Assembly: GCA_016234805.1 (NCBI GenBank)
Contig: JACRNU010000072.1
Location: 1-32,435 of the forward strand
From: Elusimicrobiota bacterium
Lineage (GTDB): Bacteria > Elusimicrobiota > Elusimicrobia > UBA1565 > UBA9628
Reading direction: 5' to 3'
Length of the DNA stretch: 32,435 bases
In this document: positions 13,936-23,664 of the stretch, piece after piece
Layout of the letters: every line of letters starts with the position of its first letter
Numbering within the stretch: the stretch's first letter is position 1
Translations under genes and position numbers: made by a program
The notes under the pieces: model-generated
Seen by the model: the letters and a program-made list of their open reading frames with translations, nothing else
Database searches by the model: none
Told to the model about the DNA's origin: nothing

Positions 13936-16900
13936 CCGGAGTGGTCAACGACGACGGTTCGACCACCGCGGTCCTGCTCGGCCCTGGCGCGAACAACAAC
14001 GCGGGCGAACGGCCGGGCGCGTTCAACCTGAGCAATGACGCCGGCTCCTCGGACGTGACCCAGCCCGGGTTCGGCTCGAACCTGGGCGCGGGAGACGCGC
14101 CCCCGACGCCTCCGGCCCTGGTCCCTTCCGAACAGCTCGGGGCCATCATGGGCGCCCTGGAAGCGCCGGCCGAGCAGTCCGGTTCCGGCGAGGGCGGCGG
14201 TTCGGGCGGGAGCACGGCTTCTACCGGTTCGAGCGGCGAGTCCAGCGGGGAATCGAGCGACGGCTCCGGCGGCACTGCTGCCGGCGAAGGCGGGGATACC
14301 GCGTCGGGCGGCGATTCGACGGGTGGCGATACCGCGGCAGGCGGGGAAGCCGTGGACGGCGGCGCCGACATGCTGAGCAGCGGGATGGATGCCGGAGACG
14401 GCGGGACCACCGACGTCGCGGACCTGGCGGGGCAGGACACCATGGGCGCGGCCGGCGACATCGCGGACTTTGACAGCATCGCCGGAGTCACGGATGTCTC
14501 GAATTCGGTCACGAATACGGCTTCCACCGATAGCGGGGACAGCGCGGTGGTCGAGGCCAACAGCGTCTTCATCGCGGACGGCGCTTCCACATGGGACGAC
14601 GCGCGCACCGTGACAGGCGGGACCGGCTACTACGGCGGCGCGGGGGTCTTCACCCTCACCCAGTGCCAGGGCGGCTCGTGCGCCCATCCGGCCGGGTTCT
14701 TCGCCTACCTCATGAAGATTGACTTCGGCAACCAGACCTATTCGGCCGGCTCCTATGTCTGGGCCGAAGATGATGGGACCCAGACCGCGGTCACGGACTA
14801 CGCCATGGTCCGGGAGACCAGCTATGCGGCGCTCTCCGGCGAAGCCGTGGGCCAGGCGGTCTCGGACTCCGGGGAGCTCTTAGTGAACTTCACCCTGAAG
14901 AACATTGACGGAGTCGCGGCCGCGGGCGTGGACGCGGCCGCGTCCTTCTCGAACGCGGGAGGCGACCTGGGCAGCGGGACGGGCTCCTTCCCCCTGGTGG
15001 GGAGCATGGCGGATTCCGCCTGGGAGTCGGTCCAGGCGGTCCCGAGCGGGGTCGGCGTCTTCGCGGGCGCCGGCTACTTCCAGCTGACCCAATGCGTCGG
15101 GTCCGTGGCCTGCGTCAATCCTGACGGAGTCTTCGCCTACCTGCTGCGCATCGACTTCGGGGCCCAGACCTACGGCGGAGGCGAGTCCGGGGCCGCTCTC
15201 ATGGCCGAGGATATCGACACCGGGACCTCGATCTCAGCGTCCATGTCCATCCCGGAAACGGATTTCTCGCTCTTGTCAGGGAGCCCGCTCATCCAGGCCG
15301 ACGGCGGGTCCTTCGACGTAGATTTCACCTTGAAGGACGTGGACGGGAACACGGCCGCGGCTCTCGAGGCCGTGGCGTCGTACAACGACGGCGAGACCAT
15401 GGGCAACGGGACCTCGTGGGGGATCAGGGCCCCGTCGGACGGCTTGACCTCTTTGTGGAGCGGTTTGAATGGCGTGACGAGCGGAGCGGGGTACTTCAAG
15501 GGAGAAGGCGTCTTGACCCTCTCCGATTGCGACGGCGGGGGGTGCGTGTCCCCAACCGGGTCGTTCAGCTACCTCGTGTACATCGACTTCGCGAGCCAGC
15601 AGTTCGGAGGCAACGGTTCCGTGGCCTCGATGGCGGCCAGCGACCCGGGCACAGGGGTCTACGTGACCGAGTCCATGGAGATCGGGCAGGAGCCCTACGC
15701 ATTATATTTGGGCCCTGCCAATCTCGTGAGCTACGGTAACTGGCACTACGTATCCGAGAACTGGGCTTTCGGCATGGACTTCTCCTTGAAGGATGTGCAG
15801 GGAGTCCCTGGAGGCGGCTTGTCCGCCTATGCCTATTACTCCGACGATTACGGGAATTCCGGCGAGGGCTGGACCTTTGCCCCGCGCCAGGCCGTGTCTG
15901 ACTGGGCCGGCGTGAGCGCCATCGGGAGCGGGACAGCCTGGTTCGCGGGTTCCGGGGCGCTGCGGCCGGATGCGTGCTACGGCGACTATTGCGCCGATCT
16001 CTGTTACGGCGGTTCGTGCACGGGCCCGGCCGGGGGCTTCCGCTACGCGCTCCTCGTGGACTTCGCCGGGACCTACGGCGGCTCGGGCTCGGGCGCCTCC
16101 ATCTGGTTCGAAGACGAGCAATACTGGACCTCGGTGAACGACAGGGTGGACATCCCCGCGGGCCAGCCCTTCCCCGAGAACGGCGCCGCGCACATCACCT
16201 CCGGGCTTTCGGACTCGGGAAATTTCAGCGTGAACTTCACTCTCACGGACCTGTCCGGTTCCTCGGCCATGGGGCTCGAGGCTTCGGTGAGCTACTACGA
16301 CGGGAACAACTGGAACATCGGCTACGGCCATGCCTCGGCAGGACGCTCCAGTCCTTTGGCGGACGGAGCCTCGACCTGGCAGGACGCGCTGGCCTTGGAG
16401 GGAGGCATGGCGCGCTTCGGCGGCGCGGGTCCCTTCGTCCTGACCCAGTGCGGCGGGGGCGCTTGCCTCTCGCCCGAGGGGTTCTTCGCCTATGTCGCGC
16501 TCATCGACTTCGGGGCCAGGACTTATCAGGGCTCCGCCTACCTGAAGGCCGGCTCGATCACGGACGACCTGAGAGTGGACCGGACCAGCTTCGACGGCTC
16601 AAGCGGGGCCGCCTCTTTTGCCGGGACCTCGGATTCAGACAGCTTCAGCGTGGACTTCTCGCTCAACAACGCCGGAGGCCTGGCCGCTGTCGGCCTTGAC
16701 GCGGTCGCGACCTATGACGATAGCCTCACGAACCCGGGCTCTCCCACCCTCGGCTCAGGCTCGGCCTCCGGGCCCATGATGGGGCTGGATTCCTCCATCT
16801 GGGACGGAGTTATCGCCATCCCGGACGGGGTGGGAGTGTTCACCGGCCGCGGCCTTCGATCTTACCACGTGCAACAACTCTGCCTGCGCCGACCCCAGGG

Positions 16901-17114
16901 GCTTCTTCGAGTACCTGGTCAAGGTCGATTTTGCCAACGACACCTTCGGAGGCATGGGCTCGGCGGCCACGATCCTGGCCAGCGACCCGGACAATTCGAT
17001 CTCGGTCTCGGAGACCATCGAAATCGACAACAGAGGCTTCGGGGGCTTTGCAGGCAACGGCGGCGCGAATATGTTCGACACCTACTACTCCGACGACGGG
17101 AACGCCTGGATTAA
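13911..17114 (+). pseudogene. Giant FecR repeat protein, fragment 2 (end of FecR domain, linker, modules 1-6)
   Basis: The coherent frame begins at 13890 with VKFPTGTMGIRGTIVAGVV, the last strands of the FecR domain. A Gly/Ser/Thr/Glu-rich linker follows (about 14190-14400), then tandem modules of about 140-160 residues. Each has an opening W or aromatic, G-x-G-Y/F-x-G, a two-cysteine motif of the TQCxGGxCxxPxGFFAY type, a (K/R/V)IDF-x-x-x-T/x-GG strand and a closing FTLKDxxGxxAxGLxAxAxYxD strand. Modules 1-5 and the start of module 6 are intact here. At 16851-16853 the expected Gly-Arg-Gly-Ala-Phe reads out of frame, as if 2 bp (GC) were missing; the frame stays open to 17114 but codes nothing recognisable. 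Confidence 0.7.
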
Positions 17115-18396
17115 CTTCACGCTCAAGGACGCGGCAGGGTTCTCGGCCATGGGCCTGGACGCGCTCGCGTATTACAACGACGGCAGCACCTTCGGCCGCG
17201 GCTGGAGCTACGCCTCCCGCCTCGACGCCTCGGATTACGCTGACGTGAACGCTCTCCAGCCCGCGGGCGGAGCCGGGTACTTTCGCGGCTGGGGAGACTT
17301 CTTCCTAACGTCCTGCAACGGGGGCGCTTGCGCCAACCCTTCGGGCAGGTTCGACTACGCGGTCTACATCGACTTCGGGCTCCAGGAGTTTGGCGGCAAA
17401 GGCTCAAGCGGCTCGGTCTACGCCGCGGCAGAGGCAGTCAACCTGGGCGGCGCTCCGGTCAGCGCGTCCGATGCCCTCTCCATTGGGGCGCAGCCTTACG
17501 CCTTGTTCTCGGAAATCAACTATTTCACCGCCGCGTCTCCCTCCACATATCTTGCGATGAACTTCACCCTCAGGGACGTGGCCGGGGCCGCGGCCATGGG
17601 GCTCGATGCATCCGCGTTCTATAACAATGGATCCGGCCTCATAGGTTCGGGCATGAGCTACGCCCCCCGCCGGGACGTCTCCATGTGGGACGGCGCCAAC
17701 GGCATCCAATCCATCGGGAACGTGACCGGGTGGTATTCGGGCTCGGCGCCGCTGGCCTTCTCCAAGTGCAATGGGACGGCTTGCGTCTCGCCGTCCGGGA
17801 GCTTCAGCTACGCCTTGCTCGTGGACTTCGCCAACCAGGTCATCGGAGGCGGCAACTCAGGCGCCTCGGTCTCAGGCCAGTACGAATCCGACGGCGCAGT
17901 GTACTTCAGCGACGGGCTCTTCATCCCAAAGGCTGACTACTCGGCCTTGTCCGGGCCCGCGCACATCTCGGCGAAGTCTTATTCCCAGTTCCTGGAGACG
18001 GATTTCTCCCTGGTTGACGAAGCCGGCGTTACCGGCGGGAGCCTCCTGGCCCTGGCGTACTACGGAGACAGCAACAACACCGAGGCTTTCGCCTTTGACT
18101 CCGCGCTCCAGGCCTCGCTGCCGGTCTTTGCCGGGGCCTCGACCTGGGCCGACATCGCCGGCCTGTCCTTGGGCACGGGCCACTACGGCGGCTCAGCGCC
18201 CTTTAGCCTGACCACCTGCTACGGCTTTCCCTGCGGCCCCCAGACAGGCTTCTTCACCTACCTGCTGAACATCGACTTCGCCAAGAAGACCTATTCCGGC
18301 GCTGCCTACCTCTTGGCCAGGGAACTCTCCGAGGTCGGGGCAAACATCAGGGGCAAGGTCTACTTCCCGGGGGTGACCCGGCCTCCATCGTCGTGA
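16954..18396 (+). pseudogene. Giant FecR repeat protein, fragment 3 (modules 6-9)
   Basis: The correct frame resumes at about 16853 (FDLTTCNNSACADPRGFFEYLVKVDF) though the first ATG in this frame is 16954. It covers the rest of module 6, modules 7 and 8, and most of 9. At 18369-18375 a run of five G (expected six) shifts the frame: PGVTRPPSS then stop, instead of PGGDPASIVVNSGDG. This is the kind of single-base homopolymer change that may be real or a sequencing slip. Confidence 0.65.
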
Positions 18397-19388
18397 ACTC
18401 CGGCGACGGCTACGGCGAGACCGCCGGCTCTTCCTCAGGCGTCTTCGAGGTGACCTACTCGCTCCAGAACGTGGGGAGCCTTGCCGGTTCCGGCATCGAC
18501 GCGGTCGCGACCTACACGGACCTTGACGACGACATCTTGGGGCTCGGCTCCGCATCCGGGCCGAGGGCTTGGCTTGAGCCTTCGTTCTGGGACAGCGTGA
18601 ACCTCATCGATTCCGGGGCGGGCATGTTCTCGGGCCGCGGCAGCTTCGTTTTGACTAAATGCTGGGGCGTACCCTGCGTCGGAGGGAGCGGGGCTTTCGA
18701 GTACCTGTTACAGGTGGACTTCGGCGCCGGGACTTTCGGCGGCAACGGCTCCATGGTGTCGCTCTGGGCCAAGTATCCGGGCGACGGTGTCGGGCCCGTG
18801 GACATCGCAGCCGGTATGGAGGTGCTGAACGAGAACCTGAACATTCCTGCAGGCCAGCTCGCCTTGTTGAGCCAGACGAACGGCAGCCTGACCGTGGACT
18901 TCACGCTCGCCGACGTCGGCGGCAGCGCCGCCGGCGGGCTCGATGTGGCGGTGCGCTACGACGACGTCGGGAACGGCCACTTCGGCGAAGGCTACAGCTA
19001 CGGACTCTGGACGCAGCTCGCCGATTTCGACGCTCTGCAGACCGAGCCCGGCACCGGGCTCTTCCAGGGCGGGGGAGAGCTCCGGCTCCAGGCCTGTCCG
19101 GGAGGCCCCTGCGTGACCCCGGTGGGCGCGTTCAACTACGCGGTCCTGGTCGATTTTACCAACAGGAAGTTCGGAGGGCTCGGCTCCATGGCGTGGATCT
19201 CCGGCGGCGACGTCTTTCAGAACCAATACTTCAACGACTCCATGGCCATCCCCGAGACCCCTTACACGGACTTGACCACCGTGGCCGTGTCCGGACCCAA
19301 GAGCTCCCAATCCAGCCGGTTCAGGATGGAGTTCTCCTTGAAGAACGTGACCTGGCTCGCCTCGGACATGGATGCGGCAGCCTTCTAA
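18393..19388 (+). pseudogene. Giant FecR repeat protein, fragment 4 (modules 9-11)
   Basis: The frame continues module 9 from about 18374 (GDPASIVVNSGDGYGETAG), then modules 10 (cysteine motif TKCWGVPC) and 11 (QACPGGPC). It ends at a TAA at 19386-19388 in the phrase AAAF-stop-ADGAGFVGQG. Other modules have Phe/Tyr-Tyr followed by Asp/Asn-Gly at this point, so the TAA probably replaces a Tyr codon (TAC to TAA). The frame is otherwise unbroken into fragment 5. Confidence 0.65.
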
Positions 19389-19406
19389 GCGGACGGCGCG
19401 GGTTTC

Positions 19407-20369
19407 GTGGGCCAGGGCATCTCGGACTCCGAGCGCCAGGTCATCCCGGACTGGAGCGCCCTGGCAGGCAACATCACGAGCGGGGACGGCTGGCTGGCCG
19501 GCTCGACGCCCTTCTATCTCACCCAGTGCGGCGGGCTGGCCTGCTCCAACCCGACCGGCTCGTTCAACTACCAGCTCTACCTCGACTTCGCCACCGGCAA
19601 GGTCGGCGGGAACGGCTCGAGCGCCTATGTCGTGGCCGCGGATGACGTCGTCAGCATCTGGGACAGCGTGACCATCGGCGGCGGCGTCTTCAAGGACTTG
19701 GCCGCGTTCTACCCAGCTGGCCAGGCCAGGGTGAGCGCGGCGTCGGATTCCGGGAACCTCATCGCGGATTTCACGCTCACCAACGTGGACAGCGTGGGGG
19801 CCCTGGCTGCCGAGGTCGGGGCCGTCTTCAACGACGGCTCGACCCAGGGCTACGGCCGCGCCACGGACGGCGTGACCGGAGCGCCCTTCATCACTCCCTC
19901 GAGCTGGGTCGACGTGACCGCAGCGGCCGGGGGCGGCACCGGGCAGTACGCGAGCGGTCCCAGGCCGTTCACCCTGGCGCAGTGCAATGCCGGACCTTGC
20001 GGCGCGGGACCCCACGGGACCTTCGACTTCACCCTGAGCGTGGACTTCGTGGCGCAGGCCTACAACCTGGACGCCAACCTGAACATCGCGGACTCCAACC
20101 TGGACAACGTCCAGTATCCGGGACAGGTCATCAGCCAGTCCCTGAACGTGGCCGACGACTTCGGGACACCGGTTGCCCCCCAGATCGTCGGCTCGTCCGG
20201 CTCCGGCTTCGGCATCGAGGTGACGGTGAACAACGCGGGACTCTCGCCCGCGGCCCTGGCCGACGGCCACGCCACCTTCGACGACACGCCCTTCGTCGGC
20301 GGCGCCGCGCTGCCGTCGCTGGGCTCCGGGATGGCGGATAACGTGCCGCTGGTCATCCCCCCGTTCTAA
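19407..20369 (+). pseudogene. Giant FecR repeat protein, fragment 5 (modules 12-13 and C terminus)
   Basis: Same frame as fragment 4, after the in-frame TAA. It holds modules 12 (TQCGGLACSNP) and 13 (AQCNAGPCGAGP) and ends LVIPPF. There is no obvious sorting tail or membrane anchor. If a stop-codon readthrough or a corrected base is assumed, the whole gene from 13630 would encode a secreted protein of well over 2,200 residues. Confidence 0.65.
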
Positions 20370-20417
20370 CCCGCGCCGGCGGTTTGCTTTTCAAGGCCTG
20401 TTTTCCGACAATTGCTC

Positions 20418-22727
20418 ATGCCCTTCTCCGATCTCAATAAGCCCGTGTCCCTCTCCGGCATCACCAAGGCCGCGTCCATCTCCTGGCTCAGTTCCAAGTG
20501 GCAGGCGCGCCGGCGCGGGCAGATGAGCAAGTGGCTCTACCTCATCGTGCCCTGGCTCATCCTGTTCGGCAGCGCCGGAATACGGCTGGCCCAGCCCGAG
20601 GCCGTGGAGGAACTGAGGAACAGGGTCTTCGACTACTACCAGAGGCTCAAGCCCAGGCCCTACGAAGAGGCGCCGGTGCGTATCGTGGACTTGGACGATG
20701 AGACCTTGAAGCGCCTGGGTCAGTGGCCCTGGCCCAGGACCCTGGTGGCCAAGCTGGTCCGCAGGCTGGCGGAGAGCGGGGTCTCGGCCGTGGCCTTTGA
20801 CATCGTGTTCGCGGAGCCGGACCGCACCACCGCGTCGCGGATGCTTCCATTGTGGCCCCAGACCAAGGCCCTGCAGGCTGCGCGGAGCGCCTTGCTGGGC
20901 CTTCCGGACCATGACAAGCTCCTGGCCGCGGAGTTCGCCAAGGCTCCGGTGGTGGTGGGCTGCGTCCTGACCCAGGCGCGCAACAAGGTCATCCCGGCCG
21001 TCAAGACGGGCTTCGGATTCTCGGGAGACGACCCGGCGCCTTTCGTGATGTCATTCCACGGCGCGGTGACGAACTTGGCCGGGCTCGAGGAAGCGGCCTC
21101 GGGCAGCGGCAGCTTCAACTCCATCACGGACCGGGACGGCATCATCCGCAGGGTGCCGCTGGTCTTCCGGGTGGGCGAGACCCTGGTGCCTTCCCTGGCA
21201 GCCGAAACCCTGCGCGTGGCGCAAGGGGCTTCGACCATCGGCATCAAGACAGCCGGGGCGAGCGGCGAGGCGAACTACGGGGCCCGCACGGGCATCGCCA
21301 AGGTCAAGATCGGCAAGCTCTCCGTGCCCACGGATGAGAACGGCCGCATCCTGCTCTATTACACGAAGCCCGTTCCGGCCAGGACCATCCCGATGTGGGA
21401 GGTCATGGACAGGGGCTTCGACCGTTCCAGGCTGGAGGGCGCCATCGCGGTGGTGGGCACGAGCGCCGCGGGCTTGAAGGACCAGCGGGCGACTCCGCTC
21501 AACCCCATGGCTCCCGGGGTGGAGATCCACGCCCAGGCCATGGAGCAGATCCTTCTGGGCCGCTTCCTCATCCGGCCGGACTGGGCGGACGGGGCCGAGG
21601 TCGTCTACCTCGTGGTCCTTGGGAGCCTGCTCATCCTGCTCCTCTTTAAGTTCGGAGCCGGGTGGGGCCTGTTCATCGCCGCGACCGCGGCGATGGGCGC
21701 GGCTGCCCTGTCGTGGACCGCGTTCACGCGCTGGGGGTGGCTCTTGGACGCGGTCTATCCGGCCGCGGTCATCCTGGTCATCTACGGGTTCGTCACGGTC
21801 ATCAGCTACCTGCGCTCCGAGGGCGAGCGCCGCCGCGTGCGAGGCGCCTTCAGCCGCTACATGTCCCCGGTCCTGGCCGAGCAGTTGGCGGCCCACCCGG
21901 AGAAGCTCAAGCTCGGCGGGGAATCCAAGGTCATGACCTTCCACTTCTGCGACATCGCGGGGTTCTCGACCATCTCCGAGTTCTACGACCCGCAGGGCCT
22001 CATCCAGTTCCTCAACGGGTTCCTCACGCCCATGACCGAGATCATCCTGGACAACCACGGCACGGTGGACAAGTACATCGGGGACTGCATCATGGCGTAT
22101 TGGAACGCCCCCTTGGACGACCCGGACCACGCCGAGCACGCGCTCTGCGCGGCCCTGGACATGCACTCGACCCTCTCCTCGCTCAACGAGGTGCGCAAGG
22201 TCCAGGCCGAGGCCTCGGGCGCGAAGTTCGTGCCGGTCAAGGTCCGCACGGGCCTCAACACTGGGTCCTGCATCGTGGGCAACATGGGCTCGGAGCACCG
22301 CTTCGACTATTCGGTCATCGGAGACGACGTGAACCTCGCCTCGCGCCTCGAGGGCGCCAACAAGTACTTCGGGACCAACATCATGGCGAGCGAGAGCACC
22401 ATAGAGCACGCCAAGGGCGCGGTGGAGGCTCGGGAGCTCGGCCGTGTCCGCGTGGTGGGCAAGGCCGTGCCCATCCGCGTCTATCAGCCTCTGGCGCGCA
22501 AGGGGGAGCTCTCCGAGGACTGGAAGAAGGCCCTCCCCGCCTATCGGGAGGGCTTGGTTTCCTATAACAACAGGGAATTCGAGAAAGCCCGGGCCCGCTT
22601 CCAGGAAGTGCTGGCCGTTTTTCCGCAGGATGGGCCGAGCCAGCTCTACGGCAAGGCCATCGAAGGGTTCCTTCGGCTGCCGCCTCCCAAGGATTGGGAA
22701 GGGGTGTTCAACCTCACCGAGAAGTGA
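20418..22727 (+). CDS. CHASE2-domain adenylate/guanylate cyclase
   Basis: A 769-residue membrane sensor cyclase. It has one N-terminal membrane segment (residues about 39-58) and a periplasmic CHASE2 domain with the signature IVDLDDETLKRLGQWPWPRTLVAKLVRRLAESG-type opening at about 89. Three membrane segments follow (about 394-466), then a class III cyclase domain: metal-binding FCDIAGFST at about 508, DKYIGDCIMAYWNAPLDDPDHA at about 551 and GLNTGSCIVGNMGSEHRFDYSVIGDDVNLASRLEG at about 612. A C-terminal helical/TPR-like tail ends the protein. It makes cAMP (or cGMP) in response to an unknown periplasmic signal. ATG 20418 is chosen; no clear Shine-Dalgarno. CHASE2 cyclases are often found beside FecR and Slam-like genes, as here. 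It is intact although the two upstream partners are broken. Confidence 0.9.
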   Translation: MPFSDLNKPVSLSGITKAASISWLSSKWQARRRGQMSKWLYLIVPWLILFGSAGIRLAQPEAVEELRNRVFDYYQRLKPRPYEEAPVRIVDLDDETLKRLGQWPWPRTLVAKLVRRLAESGVSAVAFDIVFAEPDRTTASRMLPLWPQTKALQAARSALLGLPDHDKLLAAEFAKAPVVVGCVLTQARNKVIPAVKTGFGFSGDDPAPFVMSFHGAVTNLAGLEEAASGSGSFNSITDRDGIIRRVPLVFRVGETLVPSLAAETLRVAQGASTIGIKTAGASGEANYGARTGIAKVKIGKLSVPTDENGRILLYYTKPVPARTIPMWEVMDRGFDRSRLEGAIAVVGTSAAGLKDQRATPLNPMAPGVEIHAQAMEQILLGRFLIRPDWADGAEVVYLVVLGSLLILLLFKFGAGWGLFIAATAAMGAAALSWTAFTRWGWLLDAVYPAAVILVIYGFVTVISYLRSEGERRRVRGAFSRYMSPVLAEQLAAHPEKLKLGGESKVMTFHFCDIAGFSTISEFYDPQGLIQFLNGFLTPMTEIILDNHGTVDKYIGDCIMAYWNAPLDDPDHAEHALCAALDMHSTLSSLNEVRKVQAEASGAKFVPVKVRTGLNTGSCIVGNMGSEHRFDYSVIGDDVNLASRLEGANKYFGTNIMASESTIEHAKGAVEARELGRVRVVGKAVPIRVYQPLARKGELSEDWKKALPAYREGLVSYNNREFEKARARFQEVLAVFPQDGPSQLYGKAIEGFLRLPPPKDWEGVFNLTEK

Positions 22728-22735
22728 CCCCCTGG

Positions 22736-22754
22736 GCCCCGTCATAGCCGGGGC
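22736..22754 (+). terminator. GC hairpin after the cyclase gene (weak terminator candidate)
   Basis: GCCCCG (22736-22741) and CGGGGC (22749-22754) form a 6-bp stem with a 7-nt loop, starting 8 bp after the stop codon. It lacks a U tract, so intrinsic termination is doubtful. It abuts FNR-type site B. Confidence 0.25.
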
Positions 22755-22768
22755 ATGACCGTGGTCAT
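22755..22768. promoter_or_regulatory. FNR/CRP-type palindrome (site B) upstream of the FNR-like gene
   Basis: ATGACCGTGGTCAT is a perfect 14-bp palindrome. A TATGAT box at 22795-22800 would put the site about 45 bp before the transcription start, near the class II activator position. Because it lies before the FNR-like regulator gene itself, autoregulation is likely. Same pattern as sites A, C and D. Confidence 0.65.
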
Positions 22769-22838
22769 CTATGGATATGCTTGGCGCGGGCTTTTATGAT
22801 ATCATCGTGCCCTAGACAACAAGCTGAGGGCTATTCCC

Positions 22839-23582
22839 ATGGGATATAAAAGAGCCATACCCACGCACCTCGAGTGTCCGTTCGAGCCCGAGTATCACTG
22901 CAAGGATTGCGACTGCAAGAAGCGGTGCTTCTTCAATTTCCTGTCCCCTGAGACCCTCAAGCGCTTCAAGGCCGAGCGCCGGATGCGGCTCTACAAGCCG
23001 CACCAGCTCGTGTTCAACGAGGGCGACCAGCCCCAAGGCATCTTCATGCTGTGCGTGGGCGAAGTCAAGCTCGTCAAGGCCGATACCCACGGCCGGGAGC
23101 TGACGGTCTCCTACCTGTCCTGCGGGGACCTCGTGGGCGACGCTCCCTTCTGGGCGGGCAGTCCCTACTGTTCCTCGGCCGAGACCCTGCGCGAGTCCGT
23201 GGTGTGCTTCCTGCACCGCGGGCTCGTCGAATGCATCGAGAAGGCCGAGCCTGAGTTCTCCCGCAAATCGCTCCAGTGCGTCAGTATGGGCCTGTGCCGC
23301 AGCATGGACCGGGTGGTGGGCATGGCTTTCCGGTCCGCCGAGGCTAGGCTGGCCGCCTTCATCCTGTCGCTCAAGCTGCCTCCCGTGCCCAACAGCCGGC
23401 TCCCGTGCCATCTGCGGCCCGTCTACAGCCGCCGCGAGATCGCGGACAACCTCGGACTATCCCCGGAGACCGTCATCCGCGGTCTTTCGGCCTTCCAGCG
23501 ACGCCGGCTCATCAAGGTCTCCGGCAAGAGCATCGATGTGCAGGACCGTTCCGGTCTTGAGACCGTCGCTTCCGAGCGCTGA
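22839..23582 (+). CDS. CRP/FNR-family regulator with an FNR-type [4Fe-4S] cysteine motif
   Basis: A 247-residue transcription factor. The N terminus has C13, C21, C24, C26 and C30; C21-X2-C24-X5-C30 is exactly the FNR spacing, and C123 (ESVVCFLHR) aligns with the fourth FNR ligand, C122 of E. coli. This predicts an oxygen-labile [4Fe-4S] cluster. A cyclic-nucleotide-binding-type beta roll follows (residues about 50-130), then the dimer helix and a C-terminal helix-turn-helix, YSRREIADNLGLSPETVIRGL. The recognition helix keeps the Glu and Arg that read TGA half-sites in CRP and FNR, while the FNR Ser is Ile. GAGGG precedes the ATG. The probable targets are the RTGACNNNNRTCAT sites in this window. 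The upstream neighbour is a nucleotide cyclase, but the cysteines argue for redox rather than cAMP sensing. Confidence 0.88.
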   Translation: MGYKRAIPTHLECPFEPEYHCKDCDCKKRCFFNFLSPETLKRFKAERRMRLYKPHQLVFNEGDQPQGIFMLCVGEVKLVKADTHGRELTVSYLSCGDLVGDAPFWAGSPYCSSAETLRESVVCFLHRGLVECIEKAEPEFSRKSLQCVSMGLCRSMDRVVGMAFRSAEARLAAFILSLKLPPVPNSRLPCHLRPVYSRREIADNLGLSPETVIRGLSAFQRRRLIKVSGKSIDVQDRSGLETVASER

Positions 23583-23593
23583 TCCCCTGCCGC

Positions 23594-23607
23594 ATGACGG
23601 AAATCAT
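23594..23607. promoter_or_regulatory. FNR/CRP-type palindrome (site C) upstream of the 19-heme cytochrome
   Basis: ATGACGGAAATCAT. A TATATT box at 23652-23657 places the site about 63 bp before the likely start, near the class I activator position (-61.5), one helical turn pair (20 bp) further out than site A. The -10 box is only 7 bp before the ATG at 23665. Confidence 0.6.
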
Positions 23608-23664
23608 GCCCCTGGTTGTCCCGGGTCATGGCGTCCCGCTTTTTTTCGCGATATATTCTCCGTG

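Larger units (their letters stand above)
14565..20366 (+). repeat. Thirteen tandem two-cysteine modules in the FecR repeat protein
   Basis: The first cysteine codon of each module's CX3-4C pair lies at 14664, 15093, 15528, 16002, 16449, 16870, 17314, 17767, 18217, 18660, 19095, 19527 and 19983, a period of about 141-158 residues. Each pair is usually followed by P-x-G-x-F-x-Y and a strand containing DF. The two cysteines are close enough to form a local disulfide, sensible for a secreted protein. The modules are divergent at the DNA level, so they are old duplications. The beta-rich pattern resembles TbpB-like barrel modules found with FecR domains in other bacteria, but I cannot assign a named family. 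Confidence 0.85.

Noticed and set aside
22796-22805. ATGATATCAT, a perfect 10-bp palindrome upstream of the FNR-like gene, as a second FNR site.
   Set aside because: It lacks the 4-bp spacer seen in the other sites and overlaps the candidate -10 box.
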